NCBI GenBank assembly: GCA_001636495.1
Contig: KV440964.1
Coordinates: 3,612,666 to 3,676,665 of the forward strand
Origin: Sutcliffiella horikoshii
GTDB taxonomy: Bacteria; Bacillota; Bacilli; Bacillales; Bacillaceae_I
DNA length: 64,000 nt
Direction: 5' to 3'
The position numbers and the translations under genes were made by a program. This document shows positions 33,599-42,335 of this stretch, one piece after another; within the stretch, counting starts at the first letter, position 1, and each line of letters begins with the position of its first letter. A model generated the notes under the pieces. That model saw only the letters and a program-made list of their open reading frames with translations, searched no databases and was not told where the DNA came from.

Positions 33599-34975
33599 AT
33601 GAACTTTCAAGCAGTCAGAGTAATTCCTATTGAAAATAAATCACCTGTACCAATTATACAAATAAGTGGGGCTTTAGCAAAAAGATTAAAGCTTCCCGAA
33701 AATATATCCATATGTACCGTCCAATGTAGCCGGAATACAATCACATGCAATATCGTAAACATCAATATAGAAGAAAAACTGTTGAGAATGGACAGAACGA
33801 TCCAGGAAGCATTGCTCCTTTTTGAAGAAGAGAGAACGTATCTCGTCACCTATGATGCTGAATATAACACACTTCATATCGGTCCTGTCATCGCTCTTCT
33901 CACCGAAATCGCTATCAAGGAAGATAATCATATCGACCTTAAATCCATTGAAGACTATTGTATGGAACTGGCCAACTTTTCAGAAGACATCGGAGTCATT
34001 TTCTATGTATTTACACTTCATAAGGAACTCGCGGGAAAAAGCATGGAAGGCTTCTACCTAGAGAATAACATTTGGAACAAAGCATTGCTCCCCTATCCTC
34101 AAGTTGTTCATAACAGGCTCCATAAACGTACGAATGAGAGGAGTGAAATGTTCCAGGAATTTACCGATCAATTACAAGAATGGAGCATCCCTTATTTCAA
34201 CGATCATTTTCTCAATAAATGGACCGTTCATGAGCAGCTTGCAGGGTCGGAGCATTTGCTTCCATACCTGCCTGATACGGCACTCTTTTCTGCCAAGCGA
34301 CTTGAATCATGGCTGGATACGTATTCTGCGGTGTTTTTAAAACCGATCAATGGCAGTCAGGGGAAGCAAATCTTCAAAGTCTGTAAAACTTCCGATGGAT
34401 ACAACCTGGATTACTCTTCCCTTCAACAGCAAGTATCTCAAACATACAGCAGTTTCAGTGATTTGTACAAGCGACTTTCCCCCCATATAAAAAAAAGGCA
34501 ATACATCCTGCAGCAAGGACTGGATCTGCTACATCTGGAGGGAAGGCCAGTGGATTTCCGGTATCTGTGTCATCGTACCGAGAATAACCGCTGGCAGGTC
34601 ACCTCCACCACTGCCAGGGCATCCAAAAGCGGTTCATTCGTTTCCAACCTTGCGCAAGGAGGAGAAATGCTATCGGTCAACCATGTGCTGAGCGCACAAT
34701 TTGATGCCAAGGAAATGCCTCAGATCCGTAAGCACCTGAAAGAACTGGCCATAGAAGTAGCAAGCGAAATCGGGTCTGTTTCAGAAGGGATCTTCGGGGA
34801 GTTGGGCATTGATTTGGCAATAGATACATCCGGTCACCCTTGGATTATAGAAGTAAATACGAAACCGTCCAAAAACCTGGACCAACCCAACGGCACAAGG
34901 ACAATACGACCATCTGCCAAAGCCGTCATTCTTTATTGCCTTTACCTTATCCATGAACATTTAAAGGAGAGATAA
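33599..34975 (+). CDS. YheC/YheD-family ATP-grasp protein 1
   Basis: 458-aa ATP-grasp protein of the YheC/YheD endospore coat-associated family. The N-terminal domain (about 1-200) has LHIGPVIALLTE; the ATP-grasp part (about 210-455) has the glycine loop FLKPINGSQGK, PVDFRYLCHR and the metal motif WIIEVNTKPSK. First of four tandem paralogues; its stop is one nt before the ATG of paralogue 2, whose ribosome site lies in its last codons. Length is nearest to B. subtilis YheD. Reaction product unknown. Confidence 0.85.
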   Translation: MNFQAVRVIPIENKSPVPIIQISGALAKRLKLPENISICTVQCSRNTITCNIVNINIEEKLLRMDRTIQEALLLFEEERTYLVTYDAEYNTLHIGPVIALLTEIAIKEDNHIDLKSIEDYCMELANFSEDIGVIFYVFTLHKELAGKSMEGFYLENNIWNKALLPYPQVVHNRLHKRTNERSEMFQEFTDQLQEWSIPYFNDHFLNKWTVHEQLAGSEHLLPYLPDTALFSAKRLESWLDTYSAVFLKPINGSQGKQIFKVCKTSDGYNLDYSSLQQQVSQTYSSFSDLYKRLSPHIKKRQYILQQGLDLLHLEGRPVDFRYLCHRTENNRWQVTSTTARASKSGSFVSNLAQGGEMLSVNHVLSAQFDAKEMPQIRKHLKELAIEVASEIGSVSEGIFGELGIDLAIDTSGHPWIIEVNTKPSKNLDQPNGTRTIRPSAKAVILYCLYLIHEHLKER

Positions 34976-34976
34976 C

Positions 34977-36035
34977 ATGATAACCCTTGGTGTCCTCTCA
35001 TTTTCGCAACCAACTACCTATCTCACAAAAATTGCCGAACATGCGATAAAAAATGAAGTCAAGACTTGTATCCTATCACCCAGTCAATTAACAGAGAACC
35101 CATCTGTCGTTTCAGGGCTGTTATATTCTCCAAACAAAAAAGAATGGGAGAACACATCGTTTTCCCTTCCTTCTTTTATCTACGATCGTTGTTATTATGG
35201 AAACAAACAAACACATCTCTACAGGTTTCAAACAGAGGAATTGAAAATGAGAGAAGATATACACTTTCTTGGCTACGGACTTCCAGATAAATGGGAAGTA
35301 TATAAAGCCCTTTCTTCCCTTCCTGAACTTCAAGCATATTTTCCCGCCACTAAGAAATTGACAAGCGTGGCTTTCTTTTTGTCTCATTTCCGACACCAGG
35401 ATACCTGGTTGATGAAACCAATCAATGGCTCGCAAGGAAAAGGCTTGATTAAGGTGGAGAAGCTAAGTGGGCAATATATCGTAAAGGAAGTGGTGCAGCC
35501 AGGAGAACAGCTTTATGTATTCAGGTCTGATGCCCAATTGAAAAAATGGCTACATATCCGCATGAAACAGGTGGAATATATATTTCAGCCTTTTCTTCCT
35601 TTGCAAAACAAAAGAAATGTACCTTTTGATGTGAGGCTGCTTCTTCAAAAAAACGAGGAAGGGAAATGGGCAGAAAGAGTTCGAGCCATTCGGACAGGTC
35701 CTAAAAACTACATCACCTCCAACTTGGCAGGCGGTGGTGAGATGCTCCCTTTCTCCGTTCTTCTTCAAGGAGTGCCTTCTTCAAAAAGAAAGAAGATAGA
35801 GGAGCACCTTCAGATTATTGCTGAATGTTTGCCGCCTGCCATTGATAAAAGCATCAAACCTCTATTTGAACTCGGCATCGATATCGGTGTTGATCCTGAG
35901 TTAAATTTATGGATTTTAGATATTAATTCCAAGCCAGGTCATAAGATAGTAACAATGGCTTCTCCTTCTGTCCAGACAGAAATCTACGAAGCTCCGAGCA
36001 GGTACTGTACGTACTTGGCGTCTATTAAAAGGTGA
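34977..36035 (+). CDS. YheC/YheD-family ATP-grasp protein 2
   Basis: 352 aa, length near B. subtilis YheC (about 363). It lacks the longer N-terminal domain of paralogues 1 and 3 and begins MITLGVLSFSQPTTYL. ATP-grasp elements: LMKPINGSQGKGLIKV, PFDVRLLLQ, WILDINSKPGH (an Asp where the others have Glu). The ribosome site AAAGGAG is inside gene 1. Coexpressed and presumably acting with the neighbours in spore coat or cortex. Confidence 0.83.
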   Translation: MITLGVLSFSQPTTYLTKIAEHAIKNEVKTCILSPSQLTENPSVVSGLLYSPNKKEWENTSFSLPSFIYDRCYYGNKQTHLYRFQTEELKMREDIHFLGYGLPDKWEVYKALSSLPELQAYFPATKKLTSVAFFLSHFRHQDTWLMKPINGSQGKGLIKVEKLSGQYIVKEVVQPGEQLYVFRSDAQLKKWLHIRMKQVEYIFQPFLPLQNKRNVPFDVRLLLQKNEEGKWAERVRAIRTGPKNYITSNLAGGGEMLPFSVLLQGVPSSKRKKIEEHLQIIAECLPPAIDKSIKPLFELGIDIGVDPELNLWILDINSKPGHKIVTMASPSVQTEIYEAPSRYCTYLASIKR

Positions 36036-36039
36036 CATA

Positions 36040-37434
36040 ATGGGAGTTGATGAAATGAAAGCACTCTTACCTGTCAAATGCAGGGATGACTTAAAGGACC
36101 ACCAGATCCTTGTACCAGATCAGACCAGCAGTATAGGTACAGTGATAGAATCCATAGCCTTTGGTACACACCAGTTCTCTTGTAAAGCGAGCCTTCATGG
36201 TGGACATTCCCTTATCATTTCTAGACCATTGTTTGAAAAACTACTGGTCCCCTATGAAGGGAATATTCATGTGTTCGTCCATGAGGGTACGTTACATCTC
36301 GGACCATTGATCGGCATTTTCACAGCTGGCTTTACCAGCTCCATCATCCGTCCGATCGGGGAGCGTTCGTTATTTTTCTCGAAGCTGCTTTCGACAGAAA
36401 AAAAAGTCGGTGCATACATGTTCCTTTTCGGTGCCAACCATATCAATTGGGAGGACGGCACGATGGAAGGGTTCATGTTTACAGAACAAGGCTGGTGTAA
36501 AAAGACGCTTCCCTTTCCGCACGTTGTGTATGATCGTCTTCCGAACAGACGGACAGAAAGGCACAGGTTGCTTGCGGAAACAAGGGAAAAAATGCAAAAG
36601 GATTATGCCATTCCATGGTTCAACCCTGGATTCTTCAACAAATGGGATATACATCAGAAATTGATGATTGAAGAGAATATCGTGGACTATCTGCCGGAGA
36701 CTCATAGTGGAGTAACCATTGATAAAATCGAGAAGCTATTGTCCAAATATCCGTTCATCTATTTAAAACCTACCAACGGAAGTTTAGGCCTTGGCGTTTA
36801 TAAAATCATCTACAATCGTGAAGAAGAAGCCTATTATGCTCGCTATAAAACAGAGGATTTTGTAAATAAGCTACAACGTTCCTCCTCACTGGAAGCTTTG
36901 TTGTCCCATATCTTGAAAAACCGTGATCTATCAGCCTACCTCATTCAACAAGGTATTCCTTTATTGAAAGTGGATGATTCTTTTGTTGATTTTCGCGTCC
37001 ATACAAACAAGGATGAACATGGGAAATGGGTAGTCAGTGCGATGGCCGCCAAGCTAAGTGGGAAAGGCAGCATCACCACACATGCCAACAGTGGTGGAAT
37101 CATCAAGACCATTCCAGAAATTTTCACAGATGAAAAAGAGCAGGAATTGGTAATTCACAAACTTACACATGCCTCCCTTCTGATCAGTGAGGCCATCGAC
37201 ACTCATATGCCTGGATTCATCGGGGAAATAGGGTTTGATTTCGGGCTTGATAAAGAGAACAGACTTTGGATGTTTGAAGCCAATTCCAAACCTGGCCGAT
37301 CTATATTCTATCATCCCAAATTGCGAAGTGAAGATATTCTCACCCGTAAGCTATCCATTGAGTATGCGGTGTATTTGACGGAAAACACGATCAAAAATCC
37401 GGAGGGTGTTTTTCATGAAAGAACTTTATTATGA
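36040..37434 (+). CDS. YheC/YheD-family ATP-grasp protein 3
   Basis: 464 aa, domain layout as paralogue 1: N-terminal part with LHLGPLIGIFT, then glycine loop YLKPTNGSLGLG, VDFRVHTNKD and MFEANSKPGRS. Starts at 36040 (AAAGGTGA) or, equally plausibly, at the ATG 36055 (GGGAG 8 nt before). The end overlaps paralogue 4 by 20 bp. Confidence 0.84.
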   Translation: MGVDEMKALLPVKCRDDLKDHQILVPDQTSSIGTVIESIAFGTHQFSCKASLHGGHSLIISRPLFEKLLVPYEGNIHVFVHEGTLHLGPLIGIFTAGFTSSIIRPIGERSLFFSKLLSTEKKVGAYMFLFGANHINWEDGTMEGFMFTEQGWCKKTLPFPHVVYDRLPNRRTERHRLLAETREKMQKDYAIPWFNPGFFNKWDIHQKLMIEENIVDYLPETHSGVTIDKIEKLLSKYPFIYLKPTNGSLGLGVYKIIYNREEEAYYARYKTEDFVNKLQRSSSLEALLSHILKNRDLSAYLIQQGIPLLKVDDSFVDFRVHTNKDEHGKWVVSAMAAKLSGKGSITTHANSGGIIKTIPEIFTDEKEQELVIHKLTHASLLISEAIDTHMPGFIGEIGFDFGLDKENRLWMFEANSKPGRSIFYHPKLRSEDILTRKLSIEYAVYLTENTIKNPEGVFHERTLL

Positions 37435-38608
37435 ATTAGCTTCCCAGACCTGGTATCAGAATTTTGACGAGGAGGAAAAGGTGACGTTTGGAAAGTATTA
37501 TTCTGTTCCATATAAAAAAGAGCATACTGCCAAACACCTTGCCCTCCCTTTTCTATTGAAGGATTATAAAGTTGGGCCACTTGTTGGCATATTAGCCAGT
37601 CCTAAACGTGAAGGATTTGTCGGGAACATCGGGTTATTCAAACGAATACAGAAAAGCCTTCAGCAACATGGAGGCCTTTCTGTTGTAGTCACCCCAAAAC
37701 ACCTTACGGAAAATGGAATCAACGGGTTCTGCTATCTGCCTCAGCATGACCATTGGATAAAAATGCAGACCCCTCTGCCTGACATACTTTATAACCGTTT
37801 GTCCCGATATGAGGATGAAAAATTATTTCTTAATCAAACAGAGAAGCTGACGTCTCTCTATCACATCCCTGTGTTCAATCCTCATTTCTTTGATAAATGG
37901 GAGCTTTACTTGCAGTTGCAGGACAATGAAAAATTAATTCCACACCTTCCAAAGACAGGTCTGCTTTCAGAAGAAACTTTATCCGAATACCTTTCGACCT
38001 ACCCGGCAGTTTATATCAAGCAGCGGAAAAGCAAGAAAGGAAAGGGAATTTATCTGATCATCCGGAATGGGAATACGTATTTGATGAGGACAACTTCTAC
38101 GACAACCGTCCTGTTTCCATCCATAAGTAAACTTGCACGCTTCCTTCAAAAAGAGGAAAGACTCGATTCCTATATCATTCAAGAGGCCATCTCCACTTTG
38201 CCTATGAAAGGAAAGAAATTTGATTACCGGATATTAGCCCATGCAAATCAAAATCGTTTTACCATCACCGGTGTCGGAGTCAGATTGGCTAAAAAACAGC
38301 AGGTTACCACCCATGTCCCTTCCGGAGGCGTAATCGTCTCACCAGATGAGCTTCCTGTCAAAACCGACCATGAAACCATAGACCAACTCATTAACCAATG
38401 CGGAAAACAGCTTTCCGCTTTCTATGATGATATCGGGGAATTCTCTGCAGATGTCGGGGTGACACGTGAAGGCAAGCTTTATATTTTCGAATTAAATGCC
38501 AAACCGATGGATTTTGATGAGCCTCCTATAAAGCAGCAGGCTGCTGAAAATATTACCAGAGTGTTTTATGAGCGGACGAATTATTCCATGCAGGAATCCA
38601 CCTCCTAA
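37415..38608 (+). CDS. YheC/YheD-family ATP-grasp protein 4 (divergent)
   Basis: 397 aa. It keeps YKVGPLVGILASP, FDYRILAHANQ and IFELNAKPMD but the ATP-grasp glycine loop is replaced: YIKQRKSKKGKGIYLI where the others have KPxNGSxG. So nucleotide handling may differ or be lost. ATG at 37415 has GGAGGG 8 nt upstream; the GTG at 37406 falls in that spacer. Last of four, closely followed by yheE. Confidence 0.8.
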   Translation: MKELYYELASQTWYQNFDEEEKVTFGKYYSVPYKKEHTAKHLALPFLLKDYKVGPLVGILASPKREGFVGNIGLFKRIQKSLQQHGGLSVVVTPKHLTENGINGFCYLPQHDHWIKMQTPLPDILYNRLSRYEDEKLFLNQTEKLTSLYHIPVFNPHFFDKWELYLQLQDNEKLIPHLPKTGLLSEETLSEYLSTYPAVYIKQRKSKKGKGIYLIIRNGNTYLMRTTSTTTVLFPSISKLARFLQKEERLDSYIIQEAISTLPMKGKKFDYRILAHANQNRFTITGVGVRLAKKQQVTTHVPSGGVIVSPDELPVKTDHETIDQLINQCGKQLSAFYDDIGEFSADVGVTREGKLYIFELNAKPMDFDEPPIKQQAAENITRVFYERTNYSMQESTS

Positions 38609-38664
38609 TGTAGAATATGGTTATAAGCCATTAATAACTGACACACCAAGGGGAGGAACCTTGC

Positions 38665-38877
38665 TTGATTTCACACTTTCAACTGAAACCTTTATACCAA
38701 AACAACCAATTACCCGGCTGGCACCTTTCCTTCTTCTACAAAGGTCATTCCGTTAAAGCTGTCTATCACAAAAACGGCTCGATTGAGTGGCCGGAATCAC
38801 AAGCCCTATCTGAAGAAGAAAAACAGGCAGTGGAAGCCCAGATACATGAATTAATGTTGTTCCATGTCTATGATTGA
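38665..38877 (+). CDS. yheE: YheE-like small protein
   Basis: 70 aa, about the length of B. subtilis YheE (72). Contains LPGWHLSFFYKG, YHKNGSIEWP and ends IHELMLFHVYD, the segment I recall best. Start is TTG at 38665 with GGGGAGG upstream. Same strand as the ATP-grasp cluster, so probably its last gene. Function unknown. Confidence 0.8.
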   Translation: MISHFQLKPLYQNNQLPGWHLSFFYKGHSVKAVYHKNGSIEWPESQALSEEEKQAVEAQIHELMLFHVYD

Positions 38878-38910
38878 GCTCAAAACCCATTCATAAGAAA
38901 GAATCATTTC

Positions 38911-38949
38911 CCCTCCTTTAGATACACTACTATCAAGGAGGGATTTTTT
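38911..38949 (+). promoter_or_regulatory. Hairpin combining terminator and ribosome-site sequestration
   Basis: Arms CCCTCCTT (38911-38918) and AAGGAGGG (38935-38942) are perfectly complementary, followed by ATTTTTT and directly by the ATG at 38950. The 3' arm is the ribosome site of the next gene, so the stem could both end yheE transcription and hide the site. Confidence 0.6.
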
Positions 38950-39135
38950 ATGTCTGAAAAGAAGAAAACATCCAAAGAACCACAAAACGAAGGCCGTGAC
39001 GAATATTACATGGATGTCGACAGGTATATCAATGAAGGGATGGCCGGTGGCTCTGTTTTTGAACGCGACCGCTTTACCAACATCGAAGAAGCACGAGACC
39101 TGGAAAAAGAAGAACCACCTATCGAAAGAAAATAA
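38950..39135 (+). CDS. Small acidic hypothetical protein
   Basis: 61-aa highly charged protein (MSEKKKTSKEPQNEG ... EEPPIERK) with a central DVDRYINEGMAGGSVF. No membrane segment. Perfect ribosome site AAGGAGGG 7 nt upstream, which is the 3' arm of a hairpin. I do not recognise the family; size and composition could fit a spore protein, but this is a guess. Confidence 0.65.
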   Translation: MSEKKKTSKEPQNEGRDEYYMDVDRYINEGMAGGSVFERDRFTNIEEARDLEKEEPPIERK

Positions 39136-39270
39136 ACTCTTCCCTTGTGGAGGAGTTTTGTTCTTTGTTTGTTCTCCCCACTTCGATATAATGAGTACAT
39201 GAACCATCACCAACCTTGTAAAACAGGAAAATTATGCTATAACTGAGCTTTTGTAAAAGAGGGATAAGAC

Positions 39271-40185
39271 ATGTACAACCAATTAGAGAGAATATATAAG
39301 AACGCAATGATACAAACATCATCTCCCCACAGTTTTTCCCGTTACGTCTGGTTTCTCACACCGGAAAATGACTATTACGGAATAAATAAAGAAGCGCTGA
39401 GCACACGTGATATTCTTTTGCTTGAAACATTTCTAAAAAGAGTAGAAGAAAATCAGCTTTCCATGTCAGATACGGAAAACTGGTGGCACGAGTTGCTGTT
39501 TCTCCGACAACAGCCTGAAAAAGACCTTTTTTACAATGCAGAAAAATCTCTGCGGTTTATCCATTTTCATTTTTCTGAGCCTTTATTAAATAAGGAAGAA
39601 TGGAAAGAAGCACTGCTAGCGTTTTTTGACAGTGAAATAGAAATTGTTTGGGACAGCCTTACAAGTGGAGTGATTATTGATTTGATGCCGGAAATCAAAG
39701 CGGAAGAATTTGTTTCCTTTTCAGATATTGTCGATACTACCGCCACCGATTTTTATACAGATGTTAAGCTGTACATCGGTGCCTACACTAGTTTTCGAGA
39801 GGATCTGGCAGATCTGTTTCAATGGGAAGAACGATGCTTTACTCTTTCCATGAAAGGAAGAAAAAAAGGAAGCATCCATACGTTCGAGCACGCCCTCCCC
39901 TATATCGTGACTGACCAGTTGGAGACTGGACATCTTCCTTATATCAAAAGCATGTTCGGAACCATCCTGAAAGATGAAAAAGAACTTTTGCAAAGCGTAA
40001 AGGTCTATATCGAAAATAACATGAATGTATCGCTCACCGCCAAGAAGCTATTTATGCATCGGAACAGCCTTCAATACCGCATAGATAAATTTATTGAAAG
40101 GACAGGCATTGATATAAAGAACTTCCAAGGCGCCATGGCAGCCTATTTGGCTATCATCATCATGGAAAATGAACAAAGAAGGTAA
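39271..40185 (+). CDS. PucR-type helix-turn-helix regulator
   Basis: 304-aa protein whose C-terminal 60 residues form a PucR/CdaR-type HTH (VYIENNMNVSLTAKKLFMHRNSLQYRIDKF). The N-terminal part is not recognised as a GAF or PucR domain. Start ATG follows GAGGGA. It precedes msmX on the same strand after a terminator, so it is a candidate regulator of sugar uptake; I recall a similar arrangement in Bacillus genomes. Confidence 0.75.
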   Translation: MYNQLERIYKNAMIQTSSPHSFSRYVWFLTPENDYYGINKEALSTRDILLLETFLKRVEENQLSMSDTENWWHELLFLRQQPEKDLFYNAEKSLRFIHFHFSEPLLNKEEWKEALLAFFDSEIEIVWDSLTSGVIIDLMPEIKAEEFVSFSDIVDTTATDFYTDVKLYIGAYTSFREDLADLFQWEERCFTLSMKGRKKGSIHTFEHALPYIVTDQLETGHLPYIKSMFGTILKDEKELLQSVKVYIENNMNVSLTAKKLFMHRNSLQYRIDKFIERTGIDIKNFQGAMAAYLAIIIMENEQRR

Positions 40186-40187
40186 CG

Positions 40188-40213
40188 TTGCACAAAGACG
40201 TGCCTTTTTTTTG
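40188..40213 (+). terminator. Terminator between PucR-type gene and msmX
   Basis: GCAC / GTGC short stem followed by CTTTTTTTT; a longer alternative pairing (GTTGCACAAA / TTTGTGCAAC) spans 40188-40219. Confidence 0.6.
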
Positions 40214-40235
40214 TGCAACTTGTACATTTACTAAA

Positions 40236-40282
40236 TGTAATCGTTTTCGGTACACTGTAATCAGATTAAGAAAACGATTTCA
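40236..40282 (+). promoter_or_regulatory. Inverted repeat with cre-like halves upstream of msmX
   Basis: AATCGTTTTC (40239-40248) and GAAAACGATT (40270-40279) form a perfect 10-bp inverted repeat. Both outer sequences, TGTAATCGTTTTCG and its mirror TGAAATCGTTTTCT, match the CcpA cre consensus (TGWNANCGNTNWCA) except the last base. Possible CcpA or local regulator operator. Confidence 0.45.
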
Positions 40283-40297
40283 TAGGGGGAAACACAC

Positions 40298-41401
40298 ATG
40301 GCAGAGTTAAAATTAGATCATATCTACAAAGTGTATGAAGGCGACGTAACTGCAGTTAAAGATTTCAATTTACACATTAAAGATAAAGAGTTTATCGTAT
40401 TCGTAGGTCCATCAGGTTGCGGTAAGTCAACTACTCTTCGTATGATTGCAGGACTTGAGGAAATATCCAAAGGTGATTTCGAAATTGATGGAAAAAGAAT
40501 GAACGATGTTGCACCAAAAGACCGCGATATCGCGATGGTATTCCAAAACTATGCACTTTACCCACATATGAATGTATATGACAATATGGCATTCGGCTTG
40601 AAACTACGTAAATTCCCTAAAGAGGAAATTGATCGTCGTGTTAAAGAAGCAGCGGCAATCCTAGGCTTAGAGCAGTACCTAGATCGTAAGCCTAAGGCAT
40701 TATCCGGTGGTCAGCGTCAGCGTGTAGCACTAGGTCGTGCAATCGTTCGTGATGCAAAAGTATTCTTGATGGATGAGCCTTTATCCAACCTTGATGCAAA
40801 GCTTCGTGTAGCGATGCGTGCGGAGATCTCCAAACTTCACCAACGTCTGCAAACAACTACAATCTATGTAACGCATGACCAGACAGAAGCGATGACAATG
40901 GCTACTCGTCTTGTTGTAATGAAAGATGGAATCATCCAACAGCTTGGTTCTCCAAAAGAAGTTTACGAAAACCCTGAAAATGTCTTCGTTGGTGGATTCA
41001 TCGGGTCTCCAGCTATGAACTTCTTCAATGGAAAATTAGAAGATGGCGCATTCATTATCGGTGATCAAAAAATCACGGTACCAGAAGGAAAAATGAAAGT
41101 ACTTCGTGATCAAGGCTATGTTGGAAAAGAAGTAATTCTTGGAATCCGTCCAGAAGATATCCATGATGAGCCTGTATTTATCGAGTCCTCTGTTGGAAGC
41201 ACGATCACAGCAATTATCGAAGTATCTGAGCTTCTTGGTGCAGAATCCATGTTATACTCTCAAATTCACGGTCAAGATTTCGTAGCACGTGTTGACTCCC
41301 GTACAGATGTGAAGCCTCAACAAGAGCTTCAGCTTGCATTGGATATGAACAAATGCCACTTCTTCGACCTTGAAACAGAATCTCGCATTCGTTCTAAATA
41401 A
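40298..41401 (+). CDS. msmX: MsmX/UgpC-type multi-sugar ABC ATPase
   Basis: 367-aa ABC ATPase that energises several oligosaccharide importers in B. subtilis (maltodextrin, arabinan, galactan). Walker A GPSGCGKST, Q-loop, signature LSGGQRQRV, Walker B VFLMDEPLSNLDAKLR, switch THDQ; C-terminal TOBE domains (about 235-365). Orphan gene without permeases, as msmX usually is. Ribosome site AGGGGGA. A terminator follows. Codon use looks optimised (frequent CGT), which fits high expression. Confidence 0.92.
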   Translation: MAELKLDHIYKVYEGDVTAVKDFNLHIKDKEFIVFVGPSGCGKSTTLRMIAGLEEISKGDFEIDGKRMNDVAPKDRDIAMVFQNYALYPHMNVYDNMAFGLKLRKFPKEEIDRRVKEAAAILGLEQYLDRKPKALSGGQRQRVALGRAIVRDAKVFLMDEPLSNLDAKLRVAMRAEISKLHQRLQTTTIYVTHDQTEAMTMATRLVVMKDGIIQQLGSPKEVYENPENVFVGGFIGSPAMNFFNGKLEDGAFIIGDQKITVPEGKMKVLRDQGYVGKEVILGIRPEDIHDEPVFIESSVGSTITAIIEVSELLGAESMLYSQIHGQDFVARVDSRTDVKPQQELQLALDMNKCHFFDLETESRIRSK

Positions 41402-41408
41402 TATACCT

Positions 41409-41443
41409 TTTAAGAAACAGGTCTTAACCGGCCTGTTTTTTAT
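41409..41443 (+). terminator. Terminator after msmX
   Basis: AAACAGG / CCTGTTT stem, then TTTTTATT. Confidence 0.75.
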
Positions 41444-41682
41444 TCTTGAATAGCTATTATCTGCTCTACTTGACAAGTCGGACAATTGAACAAGTGTAGG
41501 CAAACTTGATTTGCCAAGCTATTTAGATCTCCATCCACCAATTTCAAAAGATTTATCTCCATATATGCACTATAGTCATCCAGATAATCCGTTACCTTCC
41601 CAGTGTCAACAAGCATGCTCCCACAGGTTGTGCAAGAACCATTATAATTTTCAAATCCATTACATAGCGGACAAATCTCCAT
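41440..41682 (-). CDS. Small zinc-ribbon-like protein
   Basis: 80 aa with three Cys pairs: CPLC (residues 4-7), CTTC (17-20) and CPTC near the C-terminus. The first two could form a zinc ribbon. Ribosome site GGAGG is 7 nt before the ATG. Not recognised further; convergent with msmX. Confidence 0.7.
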   Translation of the reverse strand: MEICPLCNGFENYNGSCTTCGSMLVDTGKVTDYLDDYSAYMEINLLKLVDGDLNSLANQVCLHLFNCPTCQVEQIIAIQE

Positions 41683-41795
41683 GGCTGTTCCTCCAGTTAC
41701 ATTCTCATCTCTGCTTTCCTATAATTTTTACATCTTACCAGTAAATATGCCATATTCCTCAAATCTAAAATATCCATAAATTACCTAAAATAAAA

Positions 41796-41826
41796 TGCAT
41801 AAGGATTTTCCGAATTTCCTATAATA
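41796..41826 (+). promoter_or_regulatory. Possible sigma-G-type promoter of the SASP gene
   Basis: TGCATA (41796-41801) and CTATAATA (from 41819), spaced 18 nt, resemble the forespore sigma-G pattern (TGNATA ... CATNNTA). The following 120-nt leader can form GGACCA / TGGTCC and GCAGAG / CTCTGC-like hairpins. Confidence 0.4.
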
Positions 41827-41943
41827 CAAGTAACAACTTATCAACCGATGGACCAGCCAAGACGGCAGCAGAGTTTTCTGCACTCACTGGTGCAACCCCA
41901 GTTGGTCCAGCCAAAACCATATTACGAGGAGATGAATCACATC

Positions 41944-42144
41944 ATGGCAAACAGAAACAATTCGTCTAATCAATTAGTAGCACCAGGAGCTCAAGCAGCT
42001 ATCGACCAAATGAAGTATGAAATCGCAACTGAATTTGGTGTAAATCTTGGTGCAGAAACAACTTCTCGCTCTAACGGATCTGTTGGTGGAGAAATCACTA
42101 AGCGTCTAGTTCAAATGGCTGAGCAATCCCTAGGCGGAAGATAA
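41944..42144 (+). CDS. Alpha/beta-type small acid-soluble spore protein
   Basis: 66-aa SASP that coats and protects spore DNA. Typical blocks: [46 protein letters not shown]. The GPR protease site EIATEFGV is present. The ATG at 41944 gives the standard N-terminus MANRNNSS; an upstream in-frame extension to 41848 is rejected. B. subtilis sspB lies in this neighbourhood, but paralogues cannot be told apart by sequence alone. Confidence 0.92.
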   Translation: MANRNNSSNQLVAPGAQAAIDQMKYEIATEFGVNLGAETTSRSNGSVGGEITKRLVQMAEQSLGGR

Positions 42145-42183
42145 GTAACAGTTTTTAAGTAACAAAATAATTTTATATGTATG

Positions 42184-42220
42184 GCTGAAGGCACCTCAAT
42201 TTTGGGGTGCCTTGTTTTTT
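42184..42220 (+). terminator. Terminator after SASP gene
   Basis: AAGGCACCTCAA / TTGGGGTGCCTT arms and T8 tail. Confidence 0.85.
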
Positions 42221-42335
42221 TTATCGCAAAATAAATTTGCATATATTAACATTTTTTCAAAAAATGGTATATCGTAATTATAGTTTGGGTATTGAAACAT
42301 GTAGCTACTAAATTAGATTGTGAATAGGAGGAAAA

